A stretch of DNA of 42,964 bases from Anaerolineaceae bacterium (GCA_002702705.1 PABH01000048.1:1-42964), one strand, 5' to 3'; positions 33,055-42,874 are shown, counted from the stretch's first letter. Notes: generated from the sequence alone by a model not told the origin. Numbers and translations: made by a program.

Positions 33055-34052
33055 AAGTATTGGTTACCGGTTCAACTGGTTTTATCGGTGGGGCACTTTG
33101 TAAAGCACTTGTGCAGCGTGGGTATGATGTACGAGCTTTTCACCGCGAAAGCAGCGACCTTACCTTATTAAAAGGTTTACCGGTTGAACATGCCATTGGT
33201 GATTTAACCCGTCCAGCCAGTTTACAGGAAGCCATGTTAGATATTGAGATTGTTTTTCACACAGCGGCCATGTTGGGTACTCCCAAACAATTTAATCGCA
33301 TGTACACGGTGACGGTGGAAGGTACACAAACCATTTTGGAGGCGGCTCAACAGGCAGGGGTTAAACGATTTATCCACACCAGCTCCGTCGCGGCATTGGG
33401 CATACCGCGGAAACCTAGTGAGCAAATTCACCCCAGTGATGCGCCGTGGATGGATGAGAATCATACCTGGAATTACCGTCCGGATTATTGGCCCTATGGA
33501 TATAGTAAATATCTGGCAGAATTGGAAGTCCAAAAAGCGGTTTTTGCCGGCCTGGATGCCGTCATCGTTAATCCTTCTTATGTGATTGGAGCGGGGGATG
33601 TTTATCGAAAGACCAGTTCCCTGATTGTGCAGATGGCGAAATCAAAAATTCCGCTTGTGCCCAGCGGTGGGTTAAATGTGGTTCATATTGATGATGTGGT
33701 GGAGGGGCATCTGTCGGCGATGACACATGGAAAAACAGGGGAACGGTATATCTTGGGTGGAGAAAACCTGACCCTGATGCACTTGATCCATAAAATTGCT
33801 CAGGTAATTGAGGTGCCAAGCCCTTCCATTTTGTTTCCTGGCAAGTTAGCGCGTCGTTTTGCGGTTCCGATCAACTGGTTGAATCCACTGTTGGATTTAC
33901 CAATTTCAATTGACCTTTTACGCCTGGCTGGGTATGGTTTTTATTATCACACCCAAAAAGCACAGGAACAGTTAATCTTAAACCCCCCTCGCCGTACGGA
34001 AGATGCCATTCAATCAGCCTATGAATGGTTCAAAGAAAACGGCAGCCTGTAA
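33051..34052 (+). CDS. NAD(P)-dependent epimerase/dehydratase family protein (extended SDR)
   Basis: A 333-residue extended short-chain dehydrogenase. The N-terminal nucleotide motif is TGSTGFIGG (G7, G10, G13), and the catalytic pair is Y149 and K153 in YGYSKYLAE. HTSSVAALG supplies the active-site Ser/Thr. The sequence resembles the dihydroflavonol reductase/3-beta-HSD-like branch, which reduces keto groups of bulky lipids or isoprenoids. The ATG overlaps the thiolase stop (ATGA, 33051-33054); an upstream in-frame ATG at 33039 would extend it by four residues and is less likely. Coupling with a thiolase suggests a lipid or acyl-CoA derived substrate. Confidence 0.88.
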   Translation: MKVLVTGSTGFIGGALCKALVQRGYDVRAFHRESSDLTLLKGLPVEHAIGDLTRPASLQEAMLDIEIVFHTAAMLGTPKQFNRMYTVTVEGTQTILEAAQQAGVKRFIHTSSVAALGIPRKPSEQIHPSDAPWMDENHTWNYRPDYWPYGYSKYLAELEVQKAVFAGLDAVIVNPSYVIGAGDVYRKTSSLIVQMAKSKIPLVPSGGLNVVHIDDVVEGHLSAMTHGKTGERYILGGENLTLMHLIHKIAQVIEVPSPSILFPGKLARRFAVPINWLNPLLDLPISIDLLRLAGYGFYYHTQKAQEQLILNPPRRTEDAIQSAYEWFKENGSL

Positions 34053-34123
34053 ATTATCTTGAATCCTCAGTTGCAGATAAATTTGTTCATTGTTTAGGGA
34101 GGTAAAAAACAAATAAAAAATTA

Positions 34124-34151
34124 TTAGATTGTGGCATGAAACTGTTATAAT
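34124..34151 (+). promoter_or_regulatory. Candidate extended -10 promoter upstream of the solute-binding gene
   Basis: TGT-TATAAT (34143-34151) is an extended -10. The -35 region at 34124-34129 is only TTAGAT. Transcription would start near 34158 and give a leader of about 115 bases. The rest of 34053-34273 is A/T-rich without a hairpin. Confidence 0.5.
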
Positions 34152-34273
34152 CACTTTATTAAACTTCTCGTATCTATATTATCAATAAACTTTCCCGGTA
34201 ATTTAATTAATCTTTTAACGCATAATATCAGAGATCATTGATTTAACAGTGATCTAAGACGAGGGTAATAACA

Positions 34274-35161
34274 ATGTCAGATAAGCAGCCAATGGATAAA
34301 AAGTTAACCCTTATTATTGTTTTATGGCTTGGGTTGATATTGCTTTTAAATGGCTGCCAGGGAAAGTCATCCCCAATTAAAGAAAACCAGTTACGGGATG
34401 CAGCTTTGCGAAATACAACGGAGCACGGTGTAGATAAACAAACGTTAATTCAGCAAAATGGTGTGCTAGTTGTGGGTACAGCAATTACAAATCCTTTTGA
34501 ATTTTATGATCCGGAAGGTGATCTGGTTGGGTTGGATATTGATATAGCCAATTTTATAGCACAGGAATTGGGGGTTGACGTTCAATTTGTTGAAATGTCG
34601 TTTGCTAATCTTATTCCAGCATTACAGGAAAATAAAGTGGATATGACCATCGCGGCAATGTATATCACGCCAGAAAGAGAAGATCTGGTTGATTTTTCAA
34701 ATCCATACATTGAAACGGGATTGGTGATGGTGATCCAGCCGGAGATGAAAACAACGATAAAAAGTGTTGAAGATCTGAAAGGTAAGCGGGTGGGTGTAAA
34801 AATAGGATCAACTGGTGCAAATTATGCACAAGAGCTTGTTTCACAGGGAACTCCGCTTCAGGTTACAGAATATAAAGATACATTCACATCACTATTGGAT
34901 TTAGAGGTAAATCGTGTTGATGTGGTGTTTAATGATTATCTTAATACATTGACCTATATTAAAGATTCTCAATCCCAACTGAGTATTGTTATGGATGAAA
35001 AGGCAGAGGTCATCTATCTTTCAAAAGTTGGTTTGGGAATTGGGGTTCCTGAAGGAAACCAAGAGTTTTTGAAATTTATCAATGAAACATTAAGAAAAAT
35101 GAAGCAAACAGGGGATTTCCAAAAGAGTTACGAGACTTGGTTAATGCCCAATGGGGATTAA
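34274..35161 (+). CDS. Family 3 solute-binding lipoprotein (amino-acid type)
   Basis: A 295-residue binding protein with signal peptide and lipobox LLLNGC. The family 3 landmarks are visible: LVVGTAITNPFEFYDPEG, GLDIDIANFIAQELG, MTIAAMYITPEREDLVDFS and the two-lobe hinge GKRVGVKIGST. Such proteins usually bind polar amino acids. GAGGG precedes the ATG. There is no permease or ATPase gene beside it; the next gene, 44 bases on, is a membrane diguanylate cyclase. That pairing suggests a sensory rather than transport role. The ligand is not predictable. Confidence 0.9.
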   Translation: MSDKQPMDKKLTLIIVLWLGLILLLNGCQGKSSPIKENQLRDAALRNTTEHGVDKQTLIQQNGVLVVGTAITNPFEFYDPEGDLVGLDIDIANFIAQELGVDVQFVEMSFANLIPALQENKVDMTIAAMYITPEREDLVDFSNPYIETGLVMVIQPEMKTTIKSVEDLKGKRVGVKIGSTGANYAQELVSQGTPLQVTEYKDTFTSLLDLEVNRVDVVFNDYLNTLTYIKDSQSQLSIVMDEKAEVIYLSKVGLGIGVPEGNQEFLKFINETLRKMKQTGDFQKSYETWLMPNGD

Positions 35162-35205
35162 TTAATCAACAATAAATAAGGAATTGCGAAAAATTATATC
35201 GGAAC

Positions 35206-37500
35206 ATGCTTACCAAAATCTTTAAAAATTTAAATTTATCCACAAAATTATTTCTTGCAAATTCTCTCCTGATCTTACTCCTATCAGGTTTCTTAACATT
35301 AAGTTTGTATTGGCAGATTCGCAGTTCTCAACAAAAAATAATCCAAGAGCGTCTGATGGATATTTTAACCTTTTCCGTACCTTTAATTGATGGAGATTAC
35401 CATTCCCTTATCAAAGAACCGCAAGATGAAACCAGCTCTTTTTACCGGGTGATTTCTTTACGTTTAGACTCTATTCAAGAAACCAGCAATATTATTGAAC
35501 AAATTTACACTTTGCGGCAGGACAAGGATGGTAAGATTGTTTATATTGTTGATGGGTCTGGGGAAAATCATTTTGAGGTTGGTGCGGAATATATCCATAC
35601 GAGCACTTTATTAATGAATGGGCTTTCTTTTATCAAAAGTCCAGTTGTCGAAGATAAGATTTACACTGATCAATTTGGCACATTTCTGACGGGATACGCG
35701 CCAATTTACGATCAGTTTAGAAATTTGGATGGCGTGTTGGGTATTGATATTAATGTGAATAGTATCATCTCATCAGAAAAACGGGCGCGAAGATTAGCCT
35801 TTTTATCATTTTTTGTCACCATTCCCTTCAGTTTGTTGTTGGCTGCCTGGTTTTCGAAAAAAATAACTGCCCCGATGAAAGATTTGGTGGAGGGGGCTAC
35901 CCGAGTAGCGAACGGACAATTTATTGAGCGGGTGCCGATTCACAGCCATGATGAATTAGGTATCCTGGCTTACACCTTTAACCACATGACCAGTAAGTTA
36001 CAACAAACCATGCAAGGTTTAACCCTGGAAATCAATAAACAAGCCCAGGCTCATAAACTGCAAGATATTGTTTTTCGAATTTCACAGGCGGCTGTATCTT
36101 CCAGCAACCTAGATGAACTTTATCAAACCATTCATAAGCTGCTGGGTGAGTTGATTTCTGTGGAGAATTTTTATATCGCCTTGCATGATTCGGTCAATGA
36201 TAATTTGTTGTTTCCATATTATATTGACGAGTTTGATGAACCCGTCTCTCCTGTAGAGTTGGGGCGCGGGTTAACAGAATATATTTTGCGGACTGGCAAA
36301 CCTTTGTTAGTAACCAAACCGGTTTATCAAGAACTTATTAAACAGGGAGCTGTTGAAATTGTCGGCACACCAGCTTATGAATGGTTGGGTGTTCCGTTGA
36401 AATTAAATAATCAAATTATTGGTGTAATGGCAACCCAAAGTTATTCAGAAGAAGTCCATTTTACACAGGAAAATGTGGATCTATTTGAGTTTGTTTCTTC
36501 TCAAATTGCTCAAACCATTGAGCGCAAAAGATCAGAGAAAGAACTTGTCGTAAGCAGAGAACGTTACTACCGTTTGTTTGAAGAATCCCCAATTTCTTTA
36601 TGGGAAGAAGACCTCTCGAAAATTAAACAGACGTTAGATCGTTATAAGGAAGAAGGTGTGATCGATTTCAGAGAATTCTTTATCAACCGTCCTGAGGTCC
36701 TGGTCGAATGTGCTAAAAATATCAAAGTTCTGGATGTGAATAAAGCAACCGTTGATCTGGTCAAGGCTAAAAATAAAGAGGATGTAATTAATAATTTTCT
36801 CACCACGTTTTTGGATAGTTCTTACGAATATTTTCTTGAAGAGATGGTGCTGCTGTCTGAGGGAAAAACCGACTTTAACTTAGACGGTGTTAAAAAAACA
36901 TTTGACGGAAAACAGATTGATGTCAGTATGAAATGGTCAGTCCTTTCGGAAAGCCATTCTGATTTATCAAAAGTGATTATTTCAATGATCGATATTACAG
37001 AACGCCGTAAGTCCGAATCAAAATTAACCTATCTCAGCACACATGATGCACTGACAGGGCTTTATAACCGTTCATTTTTTAACGAAGAAATGGCACGTTT
37101 AGAAAACGAAGAACTTTACCCGATCAGTATTATTATTGCTGATGTGGATGATTTAAAAAAGACCAATGATTATTTTGGTCATGCGGTAGGTGATGTTTTA
37201 CTATACCGTACTGCCCAGGCATTAATGTCCAGTTTTCGGGTAGAGGATGTGGTGGCTCGGATTGGGGGAGATGAGTTTGCGGTATTACTGCCAAGAACGA
37301 GCGAAGTCACAGCTCAAAATGCGATTTACCGCTTTAAGGAAATTATTCAGGGGTTAAATTCAAACTCCAATGACATACCCATCCGACTTTCGATTGGCGT
37401 GAGCACCATTCAACCCAATGGTTCCCTTAAGAAAGGCTTCATCCTGGCTGACGAAAATATGTATCTGGATAAACAAAATAAACCGTCATGGTCGCCATAA
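35206..37500 (+). CDS. Membrane sensor diguanylate cyclase (sensor-HAMP-GAF-PAS-GGDEF)
   Basis: A 764-residue signalling protein. Membrane segments lie at about 14-36 and 197-215, with an extracytoplasmic sensor of about 160 residues between. HAMP spans about 216-268, GAF about 285-440, PAS about 452-600 and GGDEF about 601-760. The active-site motif GGDEF is intact at 687-691, and an RxxD inhibitory site (RVED, 678-681) lies five residues upstream, so it should make cyclic di-GMP and be product-inhibited. No EAL domain is present. It directly follows a binding-protein gene and may be its sensor partner. No strong ribosome binding site was found before the ATG. Confidence 0.92.
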   Translation: MLTKIFKNLNLSTKLFLANSLLILLLSGFLTLSLYWQIRSSQQKIIQERLMDILTFSVPLIDGDYHSLIKEPQDETSSFYRVISLRLDSIQETSNIIEQIYTLRQDKDGKIVYIVDGSGENHFEVGAEYIHTSTLLMNGLSFIKSPVVEDKIYTDQFGTFLTGYAPIYDQFRNLDGVLGIDINVNSIISSEKRARRLAFLSFFVTIPFSLLLAAWFSKKITAPMKDLVEGATRVANGQFIERVPIHSHDELGILAYTFNHMTSKLQQTMQGLTLEINKQAQAHKLQDIVFRISQAAVSSSNLDELYQTIHKLLGELISVENFYIALHDSVNDNLLFPYYIDEFDEPVSPVELGRGLTEYILRTGKPLLVTKPVYQELIKQGAVEIVGTPAYEWLGVPLKLNNQIIGVMATQSYSEEVHFTQENVDLFEFVSSQIAQTIERKRSEKELVVSRERYYRLFEESPISLWEEDLSKIKQTLDRYKEEGVIDFREFFINRPEVLVECAKNIKVLDVNKATVDLVKAKNKEDVINNFLTTFLDSSYEYFLEEMVLLSEGKTDFNLDGVKKTFDGKQIDVSMKWSVLSESHSDLSKVIISMIDITERRKSESKLTYLSTHDALTGLYNRSFFNEEMARLENEELYPISIIIADVDDLKKTNDYFGHAVGDVLLYRTAQALMSSFRVEDVVARIGGDEFAVLLPRTSEVTAQNAIYRFKEIIQGLNSNSNDIPIRLSIGVSTIQPNGSLKKGFILADENMYLDKQNKPSWSP

Positions 37501-37658
37501 TCTCTTAATTCACTTGTCAATTAGATAAAAGAAGATCGTGGGTGTCCATTATGACAATAGACACTTCCAATATGGCTTTAAGAATCGCATAATACAATAG
37601 AAAAGAAAGTCTACTGTTCTTGTCCGAGTTATCGGAAAAGGCTTGGTAAGGAGGTTGT

Positions 37659-37901
37659 ATGCCCCCCAAGGGACGAATCGAAGTAAAAGAGTTTTATTGT
37701 AAAGGGTGTGAGTTATGTGTAGAGGCTTGCCCCCAAGGTGTTTTGGCATTGGCACCAGATCGAATCAATGCAAAAGGTTATCATCCTGCCGAATTGATTG
37801 AAAAAGGGTGCACAGGTTGTGGCGTGTGCACAGTGGTTTGCCCCGAAGCAGCAATTGTTGTTTTTCGGGAAGTAAAAAATAAACCGCAAGCCGGCGCGTA
37901 G
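37659..37901 (+). CDS. 2-oxoacid:ferredoxin oxidoreductase, 2x[4Fe-4S] delta subunit
   Basis: An 80-residue ferredoxin-like subunit. Two clusters are visible as [13 protein letters not shown] and [12 protein letters not shown]. It passes electrons from the TPP-bound substrate to an external ferredoxin. A strong AGGAGG precedes the ATG. It is first of four genes (delta, alpha, beta, gamma) with short gaps, the usual arrangement for KOR/VOR enzymes. Confidence 0.94.
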   Translation: MPPKGRIEVKEFYCKGCELCVEACPQGVLALAPDRINAKGYHPAELIEKGCTGCGVCTVVCPEAAIVVFREVKNKPQAGA

Positions 37902-37911
37902 GAGGCAGAAA

Positions 37912-39024
37912 ATGGCAAAAGAATTATTAAAAGGAAATATTGCAATCGCTGAAGCTGCTGTTCGTGCTGGCGTAAATGCCTATTTTGGCTATCCCATTAC
38001 CCCACAAACTGAATTGTTGGAATGGATGGCTGTACGCATGCCGGAATTGGGCCGTGCTTTTGTGCAGGCAGAGAGTGAATTAGGCGCAATCAATATGGTA
38101 TACGGCGCCGCCTGTACCGGTGCTCGCGTATTAAGTTCATCTTCGAGTCCTGGTGTCAGTTTGATGTTGGAAGGTATTTCCTATATCGCAGGAACTGAAG
38201 TGCCAGTGGTGATGGTAGACGTGATGCGTGGTGGTCCTGGATTGGGTAATATCGCTCCAGCCCAAGCGGATTATAACCAGATTGTACATGGCGGCGGACA
38301 CGGTGATTACCATCCGATTGTTTTAGCACCCGCAAATATTCAAGAAGCGATTGATTTAACGTATAGTGCTTTTGATTTGGCAGAAAAATATCGTTCTATT
38401 GTGATCATTTTGGCAGATGGTTCTTTAGGCCAAATGATGGAACCTGCGGAATTACCTCCCATGAAACCCGTGATTATGCGCCAACCCGAGTGGGCGACTT
38501 ATGGCGCAGAAGGGCGGGAGCGGCGTTTTCTCAGTTCCATATATTTAGATCCACCGGAAGAAGAAGAAGCAAATTTCCGCTTTGAACGCCGTTGGCAGGA
38601 AATTAAGGCCAATGAAGTTCAGTTTAAAGAATATTTCATGGAAGATGCCAAATATGCCGTAGTCGCTTTTGGTACATCCGGGCGAATTGCACTTTCTGCG
38701 GTTCGTAATGCCCGTGCCAAAGGTATTCCGGTTGGTTTATTCCGCCCTGTTTCTCTGGCTCCCTTCCCGGAAAAAGAACTGGCAGCAATGGCTGAAAAAA
38801 TGGAAAGTTTGCTGGTGGTTGAAATGAACGCCGGACAGATGTTGGATGATGTGATGAACATCACAGCCAGGCGGACACCGATTAATTTTTACGGTAGGAT
38901 GGGCGGTGTTGTTCCAATGCCGGAAGAAATTGAAGCGGAAATTGAAGAACTGACCAAGGGAAATATATCGAATGAAACCCACCCGCGTGATCGTTGGCTG
39001 GCACACATGGGAAAAATGAATTAG
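37912..39024 (+). CDS. 2-oxoacid:ferredoxin oxidoreductase alpha subunit (VorB/KorA-like)
   Basis: A 370-residue subunit. The N-terminal [20 protein letters not shown] and [13 protein letters not shown] are the conserved opening of the pyrimidine-binding domain. [13 protein letters not shown] and [14 protein letters not shown] follow. The C-terminal domain carries [20 protein letters not shown]. The family oxidatively decarboxylates 2-oxoglutarate, pyruvate or branched-chain 2-oxoacids to acyl-CoA with ferredoxin; the VorB-like sequence favours branched-chain acids or 2-oxoglutarate. GGAGG precedes the ATG, 11 bases after the ferredoxin stop. Confidence 0.94.
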   Translation: MAKELLKGNIAIAEAAVRAGVNAYFGYPITPQTELLEWMAVRMPELGRAFVQAESELGAINMVYGAACTGARVLSSSSSPGVSLMLEGISYIAGTEVPVVMVDVMRGGPGLGNIAPAQADYNQIVHGGGHGDYHPIVLAPANIQEAIDLTYSAFDLAEKYRSIVIILADGSLGQMMEPAELPPMKPVIMRQPEWATYGAEGRERRFLSSIYLDPPEEEEANFRFERRWQEIKANEVQFKEYFMEDAKYAVVAFGTSGRIALSAVRNARAKGIPVGLFRPVSLAPFPEKELAAMAEKMESLLVVEMNAGQMLDDVMNITARRTPINFYGRMGGVVPMPEEIEAEIEELTKGNISNETHPRDRWLAHMGKMN

Positions 39025-39037
39025 GAGAATATGGATT

Positions 39038-39814
39038 ATGTCTGAATATACAGTAGAAGAACAAGTTGTTTACGACCGTCCCGATTCCCTGTCCAGTATA
39101 CAGAATCACTATTGTCCCGGCTGTACCCATGGCACGGCGCACCGCCTGGTGGCTGAGGTGATTGACGAAATGAATGAAAAAAGCAACACGATTGGTGTTG
39201 CTTCGGTAGGTTGTTCGGTATTTGCTTATAATTATTTTGATTTCGACTTTGTGCAGGCCCCGCACGGCAGAGCGCCAGCAATGGCAACTGGTGTCAAACG
39301 GGTCTTGCCCAACCGAATTGTAATGACGTATCAAGGGGATGGCGATCTGGCATCCATCGGCATGGGTGAAATTGTTGCTGCGGCAGCCCGAGGTGAAAAT
39401 ATTACCGTTATTTTTGTTAATAATGCGAACTATGGTATGACGGGCGGTCAGATGGCCCCGACCACACTGCCAGGGCAGCGCACATCCTCTTCGCCGACGG
39501 GTAGAGATGTGGAAACGAACGGCTTTCCGATTCGTACAGCGGAAATGTTGGCGACCCTGGATGGGGCAGGTTATGTGGTTCGCCGCAGTTTGCACGACCC
39601 AAAACATGTGCGGCAAGCCAAAAAAGCAATCCGCCTGGCCTTTGAAACGCAGCGTCAGGGACTTGGCTTTTCGATGGTTGAATTGCTTTCTATTTGTCCC
39701 ACCAATTGGGGTAAAACCCCGCTGCAGGCATTACACTGGTTGGAAGAGAATATGATCCCATATTATCCTTTAGGGGATTATAAAGTTCACCCGGCTTTGT
39801 CACAAAAAATTTAA
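39038..39814 (+). CDS. 2-oxoacid:ferredoxin oxidoreductase beta subunit (TPP-binding)
   Basis: A 258-residue subunit that holds thiamine diphosphate. The Mg/TPP motif begins [10 protein letters not shown] and continues to [17 protein letters not shown]. An N-terminal HYCPGCTHG gives two cysteines near the cofactor. Short length and order match KorB/VorA. It follows the alpha subunit by 13 bases with AGGAG. Confidence 0.95.
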   Translation: MSEYTVEEQVVYDRPDSLSSIQNHYCPGCTHGTAHRLVAEVIDEMNEKSNTIGVASVGCSVFAYNYFDFDFVQAPHGRAPAMATGVKRVLPNRIVMTYQGDGDLASIGMGEIVAAAARGENITVIFVNNANYGMTGGQMAPTTLPGQRTSSSPTGRDVETNGFPIRTAEMLATLDGAGYVVRRSLHDPKHVRQAKKAIRLAFETQRQGLGFSMVELLSICPTNWGKTPLQALHWLEENMIPYYPLGDYKVHPALSQKI

Positions 39815-39826
39815 AACGGAGGTACC

Positions 39827-40372
39827 ATGCAAAAAGAAATTATTATCGCTGGATTTGGCGGCCAGGGTGTTTTGTTTTCTGGACAGTTATTAGCTTATGC
39901 TGCTATGGATCAGGATTTGCACGTTACCTGGATTCCTTCTTATGGGCCGGAAATGCGCGGCGGCACCGCCAATTGTACCGTGGTGATTTCAGACCAAGAG
40001 ATTGGTTCCCCGATGGTCAGCCGACCCTCCGCAGTGATTGCTATGAATCGCCCTTCTTTGGATAAGTATGAAAGTGAAGTTAAAGACAATGGGGTGCTGG
40101 TTGTTAATAAGTCCATGATAGACCGTGAAATAAATCGCAGCGGGATTCGTGTGGTTTTAGTACCTGGTAATGAAATTGCTGAGGAACTGGGAGACCGTCG
40201 TATGACCAATATGGTATTAATTGGTGCTTTATTGGCTAATTTGGACGTACTTCCCATTTCTGCACTTGAAAAGGCTTTAAAAGAACATTTACCGGAGCGG
40301 CATCACAAATTATTGCCTCTGAACTTAGAGGCAATCAAGCGCGGTGCAGCGTATATTACGGAAACCGTATAA
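39827..40372 (+). CDS. 2-oxoacid:ferredoxin oxidoreductase gamma subunit
   Basis: A 181-residue subunit. The N-terminal IIIAGFGGQGVLFSGQLLAY and YGPEMRGGTANCTVVISD are the conserved CoA-site region of the gamma subunit. It completes the four-subunit enzyme. GGAGG precedes the ATG. A bidirectional hairpin terminator lies about 80 bases downstream. Confidence 0.95.
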   Translation: MQKEIIIAGFGGQGVLFSGQLLAYAAMDQDLHVTWIPSYGPEMRGGTANCTVVISDQEIGSPMVSRPSAVIAMNRPSLDKYESEVKDNGVLVVNKSMIDREINRSGIRVVLVPGNEIAEELGDRRMTNMVLIGALLANLDVLPISALEKALKEHLPERHHKLLPLNLEAIKRGAAYITETV

Positions 40373-40450
40373 GGGAGTTTTTTTGGCTGATTGGTTCCGC
40401 CTAAAATCTGAAAAAACCCTACATTCCAAAGTCAAATTACTTTAATAAAA

Positions 40451-40496
40451 AAATACAGAGGAATTGAAAAATACTATTTTTTCTTCCTCTGTATTT
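40451..40496. terminator. Bidirectional terminator hairpin between convergent operons
   Basis: AAATACAGAGGAA (40451-40463) and TTCCTCTGTATTT (40484-40496) form a perfect 13 bp stem with a 20-base loop. A-rich sequence precedes it, and T-rich sequence follows, so it can terminate the oxidoreductase operon (+) and the VanW gene (-). Confidence 0.75.
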
Positions 40497-40527
40497 CTGA
40501 TTTTCTGTGTGGATCTAAATAATTTTC

Positions 40528-42396
40528 TTAATCTTCGCTGTCAGAATTCGGTAATTCGGTTCCGGGGCCGTATTCGTAAACCGCCTGCCAGGGGCGATAA
40601 TGGGTGAAGAAGGTATCTGAGAATAAAGTTTCACCATCACGCAGCACGGTGCGGTTTACAGTGACATCTGCACCTTCCGCAGCCCAATCCACCTGTTTGA
40701 TCGTGCCTTCCGAAAGATCTTCATTTTCAATGTATTTTGGTTCAGGTGGTTCTACGGTGTTGTATGGCCCCGTTGTTGTCCATTCAACTGTACGTCCATC
40801 GGATGTGGAATAAAATTTCCAGACAATACTGGAATAGGTGGGATTTACATAGGTCTCCATCAAAATCCAGTTATCCGTATCGTTTGTGAACTTTAAATCT
40901 ACAATTGGAATATAAACCGTGGCATCCAATCCGGCCAGACTTGCATCCCGGATATTACCGGCTATTTTTTCATAATATGATACCCGGTAAGCATGGGAGT
41001 GTCTTTCTACGATTGGAAAACCTGCAAAAAATGCAGCTCGGAAGAGGGTTGTGCTAACCTGGCATACACCGCCGCCAACGCCTTCGATTGTCCGGCCGCC
41101 GGCAATGATCAATGCTTCCGCATACCCATTATCCAGGGTGATGTCATCCATTACTTCTGCCATCGAGAAGGTACTGTTGGGTGGAATCAACACCCCATGG
41201 AATTCCGCGGCGGCTACGCTGATATTTTGAACACGGTCTCGACTCGAACCATAAAAATAAGAAGTTTCCTGGTGAATTAATTCCGTAATGCCCAAATCTG
41301 CACCGGTTGTATCGTCATTGATTTCTGGTTTATTCACTTCAAATACCAAAGGTACCTGATGGGTTCCATCGTTAACGATTTTTTGTTGAATCGCATCAAT
41401 GGTTCCTTCAATATCTAAACTGCGCCCAATAATGGCGTTTCGCATAATATCCAGTTGTCCGGTTTCATCATTAAAAGTAAAGGCCGCATCTTTCGCTGCA
41501 ATATGCAAATCCGGGGCGAGAGAGGTCAAAAAAGCGCGCAGGGTTTCGGATTCCAACCCGATTCGGAATTGGCTGCCGTTTTCGTCCTGAATCCGTTCGA
41601 TGTTTAACATGGGTGCTAGGCTGGCTGCATCAAACTGCCAGGGACCAGCGGTCGCTTCACCATCTGCATTTTCGACTACCAGTGTCAAAGGTTCGCTGAG
41701 AATTTGTTTGGCTAGCGCTGCCTGTTCACCTGGATCTAAAATGAATGGGGGAGTCTCTTCCACCAAAATGTCAATAACACCATCTTGCATGGTGGGTACC
41801 AACGCTGCGACTTGTTTAATGGTGTCGTTCAGTAAAACTGTTCTTCCAATTTGACCAGGTTGGACATTTACTTCTGTTCCCTTAATAGTTAAATCTGCTT
41901 CGATAACTGGTTTATTAATTTGAGTCGCAATTTGTTGAAGTTGGGCGTAAGCGATTCGTTCGTCGAACACGAATACGGGGGTAATATTCCGTCCATTTCG
42001 CCAGCTGTTCCATTGCGTATCCAACCTGCTGAAGAGATTCCCTCTTCTGCCGACTTCAAGTGCTTTTTCGGTACTGGTTTCAGGATCAAGGAAAAGACCC
42101 ATTTGTCCAGGTGTAACCAACCAGGTTTGTTCTCCATCACTTAATACGATGCGGCCCGTGGAGGGATAAGTGATCTTTTCATTTAGGATCGAAACCGCTG
42201 CCTGTGGTGAGAGACCACTGACATCCACACCTGCCACGGAAACACCAGGCATGATACGGCCTGCAAACCAAATTTGAATCCCAATGATAAAAACAATCAG
42301 AATGCCAATACCGGTGATACAACCGGCAAAAATGGCAAGTAAGATGGTTTCCAGGGTTGATAAATTGTGTTTATTTGATGCCGTTAATGTGCTCAT
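40528..42396 (-). CDS. VanW family protein with peptidoglycan-binding-4 repeats
   Basis: A 622-residue membrane-anchored envelope protein. One N-terminal membrane segment lies at about 22-46. It is followed by two peptidoglycan-binding-4 type units (the first opens MPGVSVAGVDVSGLSPQAAV). The VanW domain has GGRTIEGVGGGVCQVSTTLF, then RHSHAYRVSYYE. A C-terminal beta-rich tail (about 560-600) resembles a G5-type region. VanW proteins accompany glycopeptide resistance in some bacteria but are widespread in Gram-positives and Chloroflexota with unknown function. The ATG at 42394-42396 sits inside a perfect inverted repeat that could mask the ribosome binding site AGGTAG. Confidence 0.92.
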   Translation of the reverse strand: MSTLTASNKHNLSTLETILLAIFAGCITGIGILIVFIIGIQIWFAGRIMPGVSVAGVDVSGLSPQAAVSILNEKITYPSTGRIVLSDGEQTWLVTPGQMGLFLDPETSTEKALEVGRRGNLFSRLDTQWNSWRNGRNITPVFVFDERIAYAQLQQIATQINKPVIEADLTIKGTEVNVQPGQIGRTVLLNDTIKQVAALVPTMQDGVIDILVEETPPFILDPGEQAALAKQILSEPLTLVVENADGEATAGPWQFDAASLAPMLNIERIQDENGSQFRIGLESETLRAFLTSLAPDLHIAAKDAAFTFNDETGQLDIMRNAIIGRSLDIEGTIDAIQQKIVNDGTHQVPLVFEVNKPEINDDTTGADLGITELIHQETSYFYGSSRDRVQNISVAAAEFHGVLIPPNSTFSMAEVMDDITLDNGYAEALIIAGGRTIEGVGGGVCQVSTTLFRAAFFAGFPIVERHSHAYRVSYYEKIAGNIRDASLAGLDATVYIPIVDLKFTNDTDNWILMETYVNPTYSSIVWKFYSTSDGRTVEWTTTGPYNTVEPPEPKYIENEDLSEGTIKQVDWAAEGADVTVNRTVLRDGETLFSDTFFTHYRPWQAVYEYGPGTELPNSDSED

Positions 42397-42509
42397 AGAC
42401 TACCTATTAAAAAGTTTTGTTGCAATTAAGACGCCAAAACCGATCATTTTGTTCCTTAATTATGATTGTTCTTTATTTTAGTCTACTTTTATGGAATAGG
42501 TAGTCTATG
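42394..42509. promoter_or_regulatory. 15 bp perfect inverted repeat spanning the VanW start codon
   Basis: CATAGACTACCTATT (42394-42408) and AATAGGTAGTCTATG (42495-42509) are perfect complements, 86 bases apart. The first arm contains the VanW start codon and its AGGTAG ribosome site (minus strand). If transcription starts upstream of 42509, the leader can fold so that the start codon is buried. If it starts inside the loop, only one arm is transcribed and the pair would act as DNA sites instead. No clear promoter was found in either place. Confidence 0.55.
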
Positions 42510-42624
42510 CAGAACCCTCACGAACAAGAAGCTCTGTTAAACCTACTTTTCAGGAATATATCAGTGTGGGGATAAGCCTTTTTTGCGGTTTATTTACCAA
42601 TTAATTTTCATTTTTTAGAATCCC

Positions 42625-42652
42625 TTGACTCTATTTAATAAGGGAGTATAAT
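42625..42652 (+). promoter_or_regulatory. Upstream tandem promoter (P1) of a probable rRNA operon
   Basis: TTGACT (42625-42630) and TATAAT (42647-42652) are separated by 16 bases: a near-consensus promoter. It lies 166 bases upstream of a second consensus promoter in the same direction. Between them, GCTGTG/CACAGC and CCGGT/ACCGG can form small hairpins at 42660-42701. Confidence 0.7.
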
Positions 42653-42817
42653 TCTGCTCGCTGTGGAAAACAAATACGAAATCACAGCCCGGTCTCACCG
42701 GAAACGGTAGATCGTTTACAATCAAATTTGCTTTCTGAATGAAATTGTGTGAGGAAAGTTCGCCAAATTAAACTGGTGTTGGTTCGAAAAAAAACAAACA
42801 TCGGTTTTTTTATGCCC

Positions 42818-42846
42818 TTGACAAGATCAAGTGCGACGAGTAGAAT
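42818..42846 (+). promoter_or_regulatory. Downstream tandem promoter (P2) of a probable rRNA operon
   Basis: TTGACA (42818-42823) is a perfect -35, followed 17 bases later by TAGAAT (42841-42846). It is the strongest promoter in the window. It drives the leader that runs to the window end. Confidence 0.75.
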
Positions 42847-42874
42847 CACGCAGCCTTCGGAAACAAAGGCGGAA

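Noticed and set aside
38882-39616. A 244-codon frame (-) opposite the oxidoreductase alpha/beta genes
   Set aside because: Antisense to conserved TPP-binding sequence, with no ribosome site.
42284-42481. A 65-codon frame (+) across the VanW start
   Set aside because: Antisense to the VanW membrane segment and its leader; no ribosome site.
42751-42764. RNase P RNA fragment, because of GAGGAAAGT
   Set aside because: Only nine bases match the conserved 5' region, and the flanking helices and the GGGCTTA-type 3' end are absent.
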